Assembly: GCA_018262235.1 (NCBI GenBank)
Contig: JAGTRY010000011.1
Coordinates: 1 to 63,083, forward strand
Direction: 5' to 3'
Origin: Pseudomonadota bacterium
GTDB lineage: Bacteria > Pseudomonadota > Gammaproteobacteria > Burkholderiales > Rhodocyclaceae
Length of the DNA: 63,083 nt
The translations under genes and the position numbers were made by a program. The first letter of the stretch is position 1. Every line of letters begins with the position of its first letter. The notes below the pieces were generated by a model. It was not told the origin of the DNA. It ran no database searches and saw only the letters and a list, made by a program, of their open reading frames with translations. This document shows positions 54,763 to 63,083 of this stretch, in pieces.

Positions 54763-55179
54763 TCAGCGTGACAGCTTTTGATCTGGTTTGAGTACCCACG
54801 CGCGTGGGTTGTGTTCAAAACCGATCTTCGCGTAATACGCATTGGCTTGCGGTGCCGCCAGTACGACCAGCATGCAGTCCGGCCCAAGCCTTTGCCGGGT
54901 TTCGTGTGTCAGACGTTTGCCGATGCCATGCTTCTGGTATTCGGAGTCAACCGCCAGATCTGCGAGGTAGGCCACGTAGCTGAAGTCGGTGAGCGTGCGC
55001 GCAATGCCCACCAGGCGTTCAGCGTGCCAGGCCGTGATGAGCAGATCCGCATGGGCGAGCATGCCGGCGAAGATGTCCGGCCGGTCCACCGGGCGGCGTT
55101 CGCCGAGCGTGGAGCGGCGATACAGGTCGATGGCTGTTTCAACGGAGATCTGGGCGTCGTGGCGGTAGGTGATGTCCAT
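54763..55179 (-). CDS. GNAT-family acetyltransferase
   Basis: 138 residues. The acetyl-CoA binding pattern YLADLAVDSEYQKHGIGKRL and the C-terminal ANAYYAKIGFEHNPRAWV are clear. The substrate is unknown. It lies 5 bp behind the LytTR regulator gene on the same strand. The start MDITYR at 55179 is preferred to an upstream GTG, which would overlap that gene. Confidence 0.9.
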   Translation of the reverse strand: MDITYRHDAQISVETAIDLYRRSTLGERRPVDRPDIFAGMLAHADLLITAWHAERLVGIARTLTDFSYVAYLADLAVDSEYQKHGIGKRLTHETRQRLGPDCMLVVLAAPQANAYYAKIGFEHNPRAWVLKPDQKLSR

Positions 55180-55184
55180 GCTTT

Positions 55185-55940
55185 TCACATTTGTTTGAAC
55201 AAGTGCGCGAATGCCCGGCTGACGGTGAGGGTTTCCGGCCGGCCGCGCAGGCTGAGGGTGACCCGTCCGGTCAGCTCCCGGCGAGCACTGGCGATCACAC
55301 CGGTGGCGACAATCGTGTTGCGGTGGATCTGCCAGAACGCGCTCGGGTCCAGTTGCGGAAGCAATTCCTTGAGCGGCATGCGGATCAGGTATTCGCGATC
55401 CAGCGTCTGCACCACCGTGTATTTGTCGTCGGCACGGAAATACAGCACCTCTGCCACGTCGACCAGGTGAGTGTCAGGGCCGACACTGGCGCGTATCCAT
55501 TTCAGGTATTCCTTGCGCGTGCCGAGCAGTTCGTGCAGCAGGGCGGATAGATCCGGCGCGGGGCTGGCCTGGGCAAAGCGCGTTTTGAGGCGTTGCACCG
55601 TTTCGGCCAGGCGGGCATCGCTGACCGGCTTGAGCAGGTAATCGGCCGCGGCCATGTCGAAGGCAGAGACGGCGTACTGATCATAGGCGGTGACGAAAAC
55701 CATCTGCGGGACTTTTACCGCTTGCGCCACCTCCAGACCAGACAGGCCCGGCATGCGGATGTCCAGAAAGGCGATATCCGGGGCAAGACGGCTGATGGCT
55801 TCGACGGCTGCTGGTCCGTGATGCACCACGGCCACCAGATCCAGCTCCGGCCATGCAGCTTGCAGGCGGGTGGCCAGATCAGCGGCGAGCAAGGGCTCGT
55901 CATCAGCGATCAGGGCGCGGGGGCGTCGAGCGGTATCCAT
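55185..55940 (-). CDS. LytTR-family response regulator
   Basis: 251 residues. The receiver domain (10-125) has the acidic pair in LIADDEPLL, the phospho-acceptor Asp in IAFLDIRMPG and Lys in LLKPVSD. The C-terminal LytTR DNA-binding domain (about 150-250) contains YLKWIRASVG and FWQIHRNTIVATGVI. Partner of the kinase encoded just upstream; the two genes overlap by 31 bp. Targets are unknown. Confidence 0.93.
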   Translation of the reverse strand: MDTARRPRALIADDEPLLAADLATRLQAAWPELDLVAVVHHGPAAVEAISRLAPDIAFLDIRMPGLSGLEVAQAVKVPQMVFVTAYDQYAVSAFDMAAADYLLKPVSDARLAETVQRLKTRFAQASPAPDLSALLHELLGTRKEYLKWIRASVGPDTHLVDVAEVLYFRADDKYTVVQTLDREYLIRMPLKELLPQLDPSAFWQIHRNTIVATGVIASARRELTGRVTLSLRGRPETLTVSRAFAHLFKQM

Positions 55941-56947
55941 AGTTCTGCGATGACTCCTGAAGGGGTGTTGTTCCGGATCTCCAGCCGGGCACGTCCGCCA
56001 TACAATGCTGCGAGCCGTTCGCGCACATTGGCGAGCCCAACACCGGATGCGCCGGGCTTGCCGAAACCCGGACCATCGTCGATCACCGCAAGCTTGAGTA
56101 TGCCATCGGCTTCTACTCCGCGCAGTGTCACGCAGGCATTGCCGAGCTTGGGCTCCACGCCGTGCACGATGGCGTTTTCCAGCAAGGGTTGCAGCAGCAT
56201 CGGGGGGAACGGTCGGGATTGCAAGGCGTCCGCAACATCGATGTGCCAGCTCAGGCGGCCGCCCATGCGCTGGGCCTGGATCGCCAGATAAGCCGATAGC
56301 ATGCGACATTCATCGCTCAGGGTGGCGCGCTCGGCGCGGCTGTGTGCGAGGGTTGCGCGCAGGTAATCGTTGAGCTGTTCAAGCAGTGTGCGGGCGGCCT
56401 CCGCATCGCGTCCGATCAGGCTGTGCAGATTGGCCAGCGTGTTGAACAGGAAATGCGGCTCGATCTGCGCCTGCAATGCCCGCAGTTCGGCATTCAGCGC
56501 GGCTTTCTGGATGCTCAACTCGCGCAGTTGGGCATCACGGCTGGCTTGTTCCAGCGCTTTCAGGCGTGCCTGGTTGGCGTAATAAAAGTGGAAGACGAGG
56601 CTGATTGCCGCGCTCAGCAATACGTAGCGCCACAGATTGCTGAGGACCGCCTCGAACGTGTCGCCATCCAGGGGTACGCCAATCAGGAAGGCGATCCCGG
56701 CGCCAAGCGGAACGCCGAGGATGACCGAGAGCGTGATGCGGAGCGCGTTCCAGCCGTGCCGGGCGTGAAAGAGCGTACGGTGCAAGCCATGCGAGATGAG
56801 CATGCAGGAAAAACCGATGCACTGCGTGGCGACCCATATCTTCAGGGCGTCGGCATGAATCCCGAGCGCCCAGATGATGGCGGCAATACCCGTGTTGACC
56901 AGCGCGGTCACGATCAGTTTGCGGATCAATTCATTCACGCTTGCCAT
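55910..56947 (-). CDS. LytS/YehU-type sensor histidine kinase
   Basis: 345 residues. There are four transmembrane helices in the first 150 residues, then the His_kinase domain with the phospho-accepting His in QIEPHFLFNTLANLHSLI. The HATPase_c part contains LLQPLLENAIVHGVEP and DDGPGFG. It probably senses an envelope or small-molecule signal through its membrane part and phosphorylates the LytTR regulator. Confidence 0.93.
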   Translation of the reverse strand: MASVNELIRKLIVTALVNTGIAAIIWALGIHADALKIWVATQCIGFSCMLISHGLHRTLFHARHGWNALRITLSVILGVPLGAGIAFLIGVPLDGDTFEAVLSNLWRYVLLSAAISLVFHFYYANQARLKALEQASRDAQLRELSIQKAALNAELRALQAQIEPHFLFNTLANLHSLIGRDAEAARTLLEQLNDYLRATLAHSRAERATLSDECRMLSAYLAIQAQRMGGRLSWHIDVADALQSRPFPPMLLQPLLENAIVHGVEPKLGNACVTLRGVEADGILKLAVIDDGPGFGKPGASGVGLANVRERLAALYGGRARLEIRNNTPSGVIAELWIPLDAPAP

Positions 56948-56949
56948 GC

Positions 56950-57453
56950 TTAGCTCCCGGCGATGCGCCGACTTGCCACAAGTTGCCAGATCGCAACGGC
57001 CCGGGCGAAGAATAGGCCGCTCACGCTGCCATAGACAAGTGCAAAGCCTGCCAAAACCGGAGTGGAGCCACCCCAGGCGGGATACATCCCGTGGATCACT
57101 TCCGAGCTGAAGTGGCTCAGGAACAGCAGCCCCATCACCAGCGGGATCAGGATGCTGCCCGGCACGTAAAGATTCTCTGCCGAGGCATCCAGCAGCAAGC
57201 CGCGCGGCCAGCCCCGTTTGCGGCAGCACAGGAAAGCCAGTGCTGCAGATACGAACCAGGCCAGTGTGATCAGCACGGCCTGCTGTGGCATGGCCAGCAT
57301 GCGCCAGAGCGACCAGGCCAGCATCAACAGCGGCAAGGCAACGGCCTTGCGCACGGGAACGACACGATCAAAGCGCGCACTGACGCCGCGCGTGACCACC
57401 ACGGCCAGGACCAGGAAGGCCCAGAGCGGGGTGTGCTGCAGGATGTTCAACAT
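56950..57453 (-). CDS. Integral membrane protein of unknown function (167 aa), kinase operon
   Basis: Five or so hydrophobic helices (for example LWAFLVLAVVVTRG and ILIPLVMGLLFLSHF) with a short Cys/Arg loop (FLCCRKRGWPRG). It ends 2 bp before the kinase start, so it is in the same operon and may act as an accessory sensor. It resembles small DUF6622-type membrane proteins, but I am not sure. Confidence 0.75.
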   Translation of the reverse strand: MLNILQHTPLWAFLVLAVVVTRGVSARFDRVVPVRKAVALPLLMLAWSLWRMLAMPQQAVLITLAWFVSAALAFLCCRKRGWPRGLLLDASAENLYVPGSILIPLVMGLLFLSHFSSEVIHGMYPAWGGSTPVLAGFALVYGSVSGLFFARAVAIWQLVASRRIAGS

Positions 57454-57707
57454 GGCGGACTCCAGCCGGGATTGAAGAGGCGGCCATCCTGCCGGGCCGC
57501 TTCCGCTCGCGCATCCCTGCGCAGACGAAGCGACAAAGTTGCGGTGCAGAACGGCAATGGCGAACGCGAAGGGTCGAACCGGTGCGGCCCGCCATTCATC
57601 GCCGCGCTGCGCAATTCATCCCGGCCTATCGGCAAACCGTCACACGCCACTGTCCCGGAGCCGGGGGGCTCACGACACTGATCCGGTCATTTCGACGGGG
57701 AATTACC

Positions 57708-58418
57708 ATGGCATTGATTGAACTGCAGGATGTGCGTAAGACCTATCGCTTGGGGAGCACCGACGTGCCGGCCTTGCGCGGGGTCAGTCTGGCGATCGGA
57801 CGCGGCGAATTCACCGCGCTGTGGGGGCCTTCGGGCAGCGGCAAGAGCAGCTTGCTCAACCTGATCGGACTGGTGGATCGCCCCAGCGCCGGGCGCGTGC
57901 GGATCGATGGTCGGGATACTGGCGGGCTCGGCGATGCGGCACGCGCCAGACTGCGCAATCGCGCCATCGGTTTCGTGTTCCAGGGCTTCAACCTGATCGC
58001 GGTGCTCTCGGCACTTGAAAACGTCATGCTGCCGCTGATCATCCGCGGTGAATCACACAGCCGCGCGCATCTGCTGGCAAGTCAGCGCCTGGCCGAAGTC
58101 GGTCTGGCGGATTTTGCCCGGCATCGCCCGGATCAGCTCTCTGGCGGCCAGCGCCAGCGCGTGGCGATTGCCCGTGCGCTGGTCACTGATCCCTTGTTGG
58201 TCGTTGCTGACGAGCCCACGGCCAATCTGGATGCCCGCACCGGGCAACAGGTGATCGAACTGATGCAGGCGCTCAACCGTTCGCACGGGGTGACCTTCCT
58301 GTTTTCCACGCACGACCCGCGTCTGGCTACTTACATGCAGCGAGTCATTCGTCTGGCGGATGGCGCGCTGCACGACGCACCGGACGGCATTCCCCTGCCA
58401 CAAGGAGTCGCCGCATGA
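57708..58418 (+). CDS. ABC transporter ATP-binding protein (LolD/MacB type)
   Basis: 236 residues. Walker A GPSGSGKSS, signature [15 protein letters not shown], Walker B LLVVADEPTANLD. The family with FtsX-type permeases (LolD, MacB). Its stop overlaps the permease start (ATGA). It heads a plus-strand operon of four genes that builds an envelope export or lipid-sorting system. Confidence 0.93.
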   Translation: MALIELQDVRKTYRLGSTDVPALRGVSLAIGRGEFTALWGPSGSGKSSLLNLIGLVDRPSAGRVRIDGRDTGGLGDAARARLRNRAIGFVFQGFNLIAVLSALENVMLPLIIRGESHSRAHLLASQRLAEVGLADFARHRPDQLSGGQRQRVAIARALVTDPLLVVADEPTANLDARTGQQVIELMQALNRSHGVTFLFSTHDPRLATYMQRVIRLADGALHDAPDGIPLPQGVAA

Positions 58419-59635
58419 TTGCGTTCAAACTTGCGCTCCGCAATCTCTGGAAAAACCGCCGGCGCAGTCTGGCGACACTGATCGCCATTGCGCTGGGCTT
58501 TGCCGCCATCAACCTGTTTGCCGGATATATCCATAATTCATACAACGGCCTGCGTCTGGGCTCGATCTACGGCGAAGGCCTGGGGCATCTGACGATTGCC
58601 CGCAAGGGCTTCTTCGAGCAGGGCAGCCTCAAGCCCGAGCAATTCCTCTTCAGCGAAACCGAGCTGGCGCGTTTGACCCAGGTGCTGGGCGCGGAAGCCG
58701 GCGTCCAGGTTGTGTCGCCGCGCCTGTCTGCGTCGGGCCTGGTTTCCAACGGCAAGTTGTCGACGATCTTCATTGCCGAGGGCGAGGACCCGGCCCTGGC
58801 CAACCGCATCTGGCGGCGTGGCATGGGCCGCCCCAAGCTTGATCCGGCCCAACCCGGCGCCGGTTTGGTGAGTCGTGTGCTGGCCGAGCGCCTGGGGGTG
58901 AAGGCCGGGGGCAATCTGGTCACGCTCTCCAACACCCTGGAAGGGCAGATCAACGCGCTGGATCTGGACGTGTTGCGGGTCTGGGACACGGGCACGGCGG
59001 CGACCAACGACAAATCCCTGCGCCTGCCGTTGAGCTACGTGCAGAAGCTGCTTGATACCAGGGGCGCGAGTCGTGTGGTGGTGTTGCTCGATGAAGACGC
59101 TGATGCCGACGCTGCCCGGGCGGTGCTGGCCCCCAGACTCGCCGCCGCTGGCTTCGAGGTGGACATCAAGACCTGGGTGGAACTCTCGAACTACTACCGG
59201 CAGGTCAAACGTCTCTTCGACCTGATCTTCGCCTTCCTGTTCGTGATCGTCTTTGTCGTGGTGCTGATGAGCATCATCAACACCTTGTCGATGAGCGTGA
59301 TGGAGCGGGTGCGCGAGATCGGCACGCTGCGCGCGCTCGGCATGCAGCGCTGGGCCGTGGTACGGATCTTTGCTGCCGAAGGCAGTCTGCTCGGCCTGCT
59401 CGGCAGTCTGGGGGGCGTGGTGCTGACGCTGCTGGTCAAACTGCTGATCACCCTCGGGCACGTTTCCTATACCCCACCGTCATCGAGCAGCCCGGTGCCC
59501 TTGAGCATCAGCGTATTGCCTTCGATGCTGGGCGTCACGCTGCTGGTGCTGTGTCTGGTCGCCACTCTGGCGGCGTGCTGGCCGGCACGCCGCGCAGCAC
59601 ATATTGAAATCGTTGATGCCCTCGGGCATGTGTGA
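58415..59635 (+). CDS. FtsX/MacB-type ABC permease
   Basis: 406 residues. The N-terminal helix (residues 12-38) is followed by a periplasmic domain of about 220 residues and three C-terminal helices, the standard FtsX/LolC/MacB plan. Overlapping with its ATPase gene, it likely works as a homodimer. It handles substrates in the periplasm rather than across the membrane. Confidence 0.92.
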   Translation: MIAFKLALRNLWKNRRRSLATLIAIALGFAAINLFAGYIHNSYNGLRLGSIYGEGLGHLTIARKGFFEQGSLKPEQFLFSETELARLTQVLGAEAGVQVVSPRLSASGLVSNGKLSTIFIAEGEDPALANRIWRRGMGRPKLDPAQPGAGLVSRVLAERLGVKAGGNLVTLSNTLEGQINALDLDVLRVWDTGTAATNDKSLRLPLSYVQKLLDTRGASRVVVLLDEDADADAARAVLAPRLAAAGFEVDIKTWVELSNYYRQVKRLFDLIFAFLFVIVFVVVLMSIINTLSMSVMERVREIGTLRALGMQRWAVVRIFAAEGSLLGLLGSLGGVVLTLLVKLLITLGHVSYTPPSSSSPVPLSISVLPSMLGVTLLVLCLVATLAACWPARRAAHIEIVDALGHV

Positions 59636-59644
59636 GGTGCTGAC

Positions 59645-60364
59645 ATGAAATATGTATTTGTCTTGTTGTGCTGCTTGCCCATGCTGGCGCATGCCGCCAT
59701 CGATGCCAATGCCTTGCTGGCGGAAGCCGACCATGCACGTGGCGGTAACCTGCCGGGTGTCGCCTGGCTGATCAGCATTGATTCACATGATGGCGATGGT
59801 GACACCAGCCGGGTCATGCAGGCGATTGCCGGGGATGGCAATTCACGCATCGAGTACACCGAGCCGGCCAAGATGCGTGGTCAACGCATTGTCATGCAGG
59901 GCCGCAACATGTGGTTCGTGCGACCCGGCCTGCAGCGGCCGGTGCCGCTTTCGCCACGCCAGAGGCTGATCGGCAATGCCGCCAATGGCGACGTGGCCGC
60001 CACACACTACGCGGCTGACTATGAAGCGGAAATCGTCGGCACGGAAAATGTGGATGGCGAAGCCTGCACGGTGCTGGCGCTCAAGGCCAAGGCTCGCAAC
60101 ACCACCTACGACCGCATCCGCTACTGGATCTCCGAGAAGGGCAAGCTCGGGATCAAGGCCGAGTTCTACACGGTATCCGGCAAGCTCTTCAAATCGGCAC
60201 GCTTCGAGTATGCCAACGAGATCGTCTACGAAGGGCACCGGATTCCCTTCGTCAGCCGCATGCTGATCAGTGATGCGATCAACGCCGGGAATGTCACCAC
60301 CCTGCGCTACAGCAGCGTGCGGGTGAAGCGGCCGGATCCATCCTTGTTCGAGCTGAACCAATGA
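59645..60364 (+). CDS. LolA-like outer-membrane lipoprotein-sorting family protein
   Basis: 239 residues with signal peptide MKYVFVLLCCLPMLAHA. The mature part, LLAEADHARGGNLPGVAWLISI, and strands such as GRNMWFVRPGLQRPVPLSPRQRLIG and YWISEKGKLGIKAEFY, match the LolA-like family (PF17131) that accompanies ABC or RND envelope transporters. It probably ferries a lipid or lipoprotein between the ABC part and the barrel encoded next. The stop overlaps the start of the next gene. Confidence 0.85.
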   Translation: MKYVFVLLCCLPMLAHAAIDANALLAEADHARGGNLPGVAWLISIDSHDGDGDTSRVMQAIAGDGNSRIEYTEPAKMRGQRIVMQGRNMWFVRPGLQRPVPLSPRQRLIGNAANGDVAATHYAADYEAEIVGTENVDGEACTVLALKAKARNTTYDRIRYWISEKGKLGIKAEFYTVSGKLFKSARFEYANEIVYEGHRIPFVSRMLISDAINAGNVTTLRYSSVRVKRPDPSLFELNQ

Positions 60365-61569
60365 AGCGCCTTGCCGTACTTGTCCGGGCATTTCTCCTTG
60401 TCTTGCCGCTGGCCTGCCTGGGCGCCGAAGACGGACTCAGCACCCGCATCGAAGCCCTGAGCTTTCGCAGCAGTACCGATACCTGGGCACGCAGTCCCTT
60501 CCAGCGCATCGCCACGCAGCCGGATCATGTCTGGAATACCGAACTGCGTCCCGATCTGGTCTGGCAGGACGAAGAATTTTCCAGCACCCTGCGGCCACGT
60601 CTGGCACTTGCTGCCGCGCCGGGGGAAGCGCATGCGGAAAGCTGGCTCAACGAAGGCTGGCTACGCTGGCGCCCGCGTGAAGGCCTGAGCCTGCAGGGCG
60701 GGCGCGAGGTCCTGCTATGGGGCCCGGCGATGTTCTGGAATCCCTCCAATCCCTTCTTCACCGACAACAACAAGGCCAATCCCAAACGCGAAATCGCCGG
60801 CAAGGATTTCTTGCGCACGCGCTGGCAGCTTGACCGCAACTTCGCCATCACCGGTATCAGCCAGCTCGGGCGCGGCCACCGTGCGAGCGGCACGCAACGC
60901 ATGGATGCCCTCAAGCTCGACTGGGTCGGCGAGGACGCCAGTGCTGCCGCCATCGTTGCCGCAACGCCGGGGGCCAGTGCGTCCTGGCAGGGCTGGGTGC
61001 AGTGGACTGCGACGGATGCCATGCTGGTCTACGGCGAGCTGGCCTGGCGTGAGGGGAAAACCGTGTCAATGCCCTATGAATCATCCGGCCCGACCGGCTG
61101 GCAAGTGCGCAATCAGCCCGGCAGGCGCAGCGTGCTGGGGGTGATCGGCGCCGCGTACACCTTCGACAACGACTGGACCCTGCATGCCGAGCTGTGGCGC
61201 AACGGCAGCGGTTTGAACAATGCCGAAGCCGCACAACTTGGTCGTGCGACGGCTGCACTGGGCACGCAACCACGCGGGCTGGCCGACCCGCAACTCGGCG
61301 AACTGATCAGCGAACCCGCGCCGCTGCGTCGGCATTACCTCGGCCTGCAACTGGGCAACGGCGATTCCGCTGGCGTGAGCTGGAAATTGCGCCTCACCCG
61401 CAATCTCGATGATGAAAGCATCGAAGGCGTGGCGATGCTCGATTACGACCTGAACGACAGCCTCAAACTCTGGCTCAACCTGATGCGCCGCAATGGCCGC
61501 GCCGAAAGCGAATACGGCCGCTGGGCGCGCGGCAGCAGCATGCTCGGGGTAACGTGGTATGCGTGGTGA
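60361..61569 (+). CDS. Outer-membrane beta-barrel protein
   Basis: 402 residues, signal peptide ending ACLGAED. Alternating aromatic/polar strands run throughout (WLRWRPREGLSLQGGREVLLWG; the C-terminus SSMLGVTWYAW ends in an aromatic, as outer-membrane barrels do). GPAMFWNPSNPFFTDNNKANPKRE is a loop seen in DUF1302-like barrels. With the LolA-like protein and ABC pair it completes a trans-envelope set. Its 3' end is duplicated 371 bp downstream. Confidence 0.8.
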   Translation: MKRLAVLVRAFLLVLPLACLGAEDGLSTRIEALSFRSSTDTWARSPFQRIATQPDHVWNTELRPDLVWQDEEFSSTLRPRLALAAAPGEAHAESWLNEGWLRWRPREGLSLQGGREVLLWGPAMFWNPSNPFFTDNNKANPKREIAGKDFLRTRWQLDRNFAITGISQLGRGHRASGTQRMDALKLDWVGEDASAAAIVAATPGASASWQGWVQWTATDAMLVYGELAWREGKTVSMPYESSGPTGWQVRNQPGRRSVLGVIGAAYTFDNDWTLHAELWRNGSGLNNAEAAQLGRATAALGTQPRGLADPQLGELISEPAPLRRHYLGLQLGNGDSAGVSWKLRLTRNLDDESIEGVAMLDYDLNDSLKLWLNLMRRNGRAESEYGRWARGSSMLGVTWYAW

Positions 61570-61638
61570 ATGGCTTGCCAAGTGATCCAGCAAGCGATGA
61601 GATCAAGGGTATGCCTTGGCATTCATGTTTCTACTCTT
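61405..61638 (+). repeat. Original copy of a 234-bp direct duplication (gene end plus 3' flank)
   Basis: Covers the last 55 codons of the barrel gene plus 69 bp of 3' flank. It aligns without gaps with 61776-62009, at an offset of 371 bp. Confidence 0.9.
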
Positions 61639-61678
61639 GACCCGGAGAAGTCACTCAGGGAATGGGAAAGCGGATGAA

Positions 61679-61771
61679 GTAGGGCGCAATCGAAGCGCCA
61701 TAGGCGCGCATTGCGCCGGATGAGTAGCTCAAGCATTCGGCGCAATGCGCTTCGCTTCGATTGCGCCCTAC
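61679..61771. repeat. Palindromic element between the two duplicate copies
   Basis: 93 bp. GTAGGGCGCAATCGAAG...CTTCGATTGCGCCCTAC with an inner pair gcgcattgcgccg / cggcgcaatgcgc. It ends 4 bp before the second copy. Confidence 0.85.
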
Positions 61772-61775
61772 GGCC

Positions 61776-62009
61776 CTCGATGATGACAGCATCAAAGGCG
61801 TGGAGATGCTCGATTACGACCTGAACGACAGCCTCAAACTCTGGCTCAACCTGATGCGCCGCAATGGCCGCGCCGACAGCGAATACGGCCGCTGGGTGCG
61901 CGGCAGCAGCATGCTCGGGGTGACGTGGTATGCGTGGTGAATGGCTTGCCAAGTGATCCAGCAAGCGATGAGATCAAGGGTATGCCTTGGTGTTCATGTT
62001 TCTACTCTT
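61776..62009 (+). pseudogene. Duplicated 3' end of the barrel gene (dead copy)
   Basis: Differs from 61405-61638 at about eight positions (for example GAAAGC to GACAGC) with no gaps. It lacks a start and a ribosome site, so it is a gene fragment. Confidence 0.9.
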
Positions 62010-62053
62010 CGACAATGCAGGCGACGAGCTGTCGGTTGACGAACCGGTGTGGT

Positions 62054-62171
62054 CGGTCGAAATATCGGAAAGCGGCCGTTCAGGCGTAGGGCGGTTTAGC
62101 CGCAGGCGTAACCCGCGCGGAATGGGGCGTCATGTTCGCCAGCGCGGGTAAATGACCTGCCCTACAAGGCT
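62054..62171. repeat. Palindromic element, inverted copy of the one at 36087-36203
   Basis: The reverse complement matches the 36-kb copy over about 117 bp, including about 32 bp outside the palindrome (GATATTTCGACCG). The core runs 62086-62165. Confidence 0.85.
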
Positions 62172-62253
62172 AGATTTAATTCGAGCCTGGCCCCTTTTAT
62201 TCCGAAGGGAACCCACAAGCGCAGCTTGTGGGCGGTCCCTCTCGACGGAAGGG

Positions 62254-62958
62254 TTAGACCGCATTGCCACTGACCAATGCATATAAGGCCCCGAATACAC
62301 CAATTGCGCCGACATAAAGCAAAACAGGAAGAACAAGAAACCAAATTCGTGCCTTAGGCTTTGAGAGTTGGAATGCGGTTGTCGCAGCACAATAGCTGGT
62401 CCAGCAAGACCAAAAAATGAAAACGGCAAGAGATAAACTCCAAAATCCGTCTGACAGCCAGGCTTCACGATAATCTGTGAATAATGCGGTTTGAACTAAT
62501 GCTATTAGCACTGTCGGGCCAGCTATAACCAACTCTTGCAGAGCATAAACTTGGCGAGCAAGGCGGGGTGAGGGAACGGCCGCGCCAGACCACTGAAGGC
62601 GTTTTTTGTACCACCACCCTCCTAGGAACCAAAGAAACACAGCTCCGATTAATCCGGTCGAGACCACGGTTAGCCAATAATTCCCCCACGAGGAAAGCAA
62701 CCATGAGCTCATAGCTTCCCAGTTCGTGGTCGCATGACCAAGTTCGGCCTGAATGATTTTTTTATCTATTTGCCCCATCGATCCAGAAATACCCATTAGG
62801 CCAGCTGCAATAAGCAGTGCGCTTAGTCGATCAAGTGATTGGGTGTTCGAGAAATATTTCTTAGGGTGAAAATAGAGGTCGACAAGTCGGACCGGTGACA
62901 AGGGATGGGGCTGTCGTTGAGCAACTTCGACGGGGGTGGTTTTAAAATCAATTGTCAT
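62254..62958 (-). CDS. AT-rich Yip1-like integral membrane protein
   Basis: 234 residues. A soluble N-terminus with FHPKKYFSN is followed by five hydrophobic helices (LLIAAGLMGISG, WLTVVSTGLIGAVFLWFLGG, VLIALVQTAL, SLAVFIFWSCWTSY and IWFLVLPVLLYVGAIGVFGALYALV). This is the plan of bacterial YIP1-domain membrane proteins. Codon use is AT-richer than in neighbours and a palindromic element precedes its 3' end. Role unknown. Confidence 0.7.
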   Translation of the reverse strand: MTIDFKTTPVEVAQRQPHPLSPVRLVDLYFHPKKYFSNTQSLDRLSALLIAAGLMGISGSMGQIDKKIIQAELGHATTNWEAMSSWLLSSWGNYWLTVVSTGLIGAVFLWFLGGWWYKKRLQWSGAAVPSPRLARQVYALQELVIAGPTVLIALVQTALFTDYREAWLSDGFWSLSLAVFIFWSCWTSYCAATTAFQLSKPKARIWFLVLPVLLYVGAIGVFGALYALVSGNAV

Positions 62959-63083
62959 TGCTAAGTGTGGATAGAAAAATGTGGTCTAACGAGGGTGTAG
63001 AAAAATGTATCAGATAGCCAGATCGTGACGTGAACCATCTGGAATATCAAGACTCAAAGATCGTGATTGGATCAAGGAGTCTT
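62959..63083. other. Window end, no feature seen
   Basis: 125 bp of AT-rich sequence upstream of the membrane protein gene. It probably holds its promoter, but no motif is clear enough to call. Confidence 0.4.

Larger units (their letters stand above)
61570..62253. other. 684-bp non-coding stretch with duplication and two palindromic elements
   Basis: Holds the end of the first duplicate, a GTAGGGCGC element, the second duplicate, and a GTAGGGCGG element. I see no supported intact gene in it. Confidence 0.75.

Overview
The window is a high-GC proteobacterial chromosome segment that carries most of a molybdenum nitrogenase (nif) island. Gene content (nifHDKT with a ferredoxin, a NafY-type gene, cowN and draT; nifENX with fdxB; nifQ; nifUS; a complete mod locus with ModE, molbindin and ModD) and protein style point to a free-living diazotrophic betaproteobacterium, most likely Rhodocyclales (Azoarcus/Dechloromonas-like). 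That placement is inferred from gene content, not from a search.

Layout. 1-3.5 kb: a Calx-beta repeat protein cut by the window edge, preceded by a TolC-family outer-membrane protein with an unusual C-terminal NTF2-like domain. 3.7-5.1 kb: a small unknown gene and an N-terminal-nucleophile hydrolase. 5.1-7.6 kb: nifU-nifS with a canonical sigma-54 promoter, a NifA site and a 25-codon leader ORF. 7.8-12 kb: an RND efflux pair. 12.3-17.6 kb: the nifE-nifN-nifX-rseC-like-DUF269-DUF683-fdxB operon, followed by a 144-aa unknown. It diverges from nifQ across a region with three NifA-type sites. 18.5-27.4 kb: a MocR-type regulator, a polyamine-type ABC importer and gabD/gabT. 27.6-34.6 kb: modD, an importer cassette without its own ATPase behind a ModE-type box, molbindin, and modE-modA-modB-modC. 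34.6-36.3 kb: an AT-rich AbiGi-like gene between palindromic repeats. 36.3-45.9 kb: a cupin, a stand-alone NifX-fold protein, an Hsp70-like protein, then on the minus strand nifH-nifD-nifK-nifT-fdx-nafY-small gene-cowN-unknown-Cys-rich gene. draT diverges from nifH. 46.9-63 kb: envelope and accessory genes (two His/Arg-rich periplasmic proteins, a large glycoside hydrolase, a lipoprotein hydrolase, a solute-binding protein, a c-type cytochrome, a LytS/LytR-type two-component system, an ABC/FtsX/LolA-like/beta-barrel cluster) and AT-rich accessory genes.

How it fits together. Molybdate is taken up by ModABC under ModE control, buffered by molbindin, and passed through NifQ and NifEN/NifX/NafY to FeMo-cofactor. 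NifU/NifS supply Fe-S clusters, ferredoxins supply electrons, CowN protects against CO, and DraT can ADP-ribosylate NifH (its target Arg is present). All four nif transcription units visible here have a sigma-54 -24/-12 element and at least one TGT-N10-ACA site. nifA, nifB, nifV, nifW, nifZ, nifM, draG and rnf/fix genes are not in the window.

The most striking non-gene signal is a family of palindromic intergenic elements with GTAGG...CCTAC ends. They occur throughout the window, and four sit 1-15 nt behind the stop codons of nifD, nifK, nifT and the following ferredoxin. Others flank AT-rich cargo genes and a 234-bp duplication.
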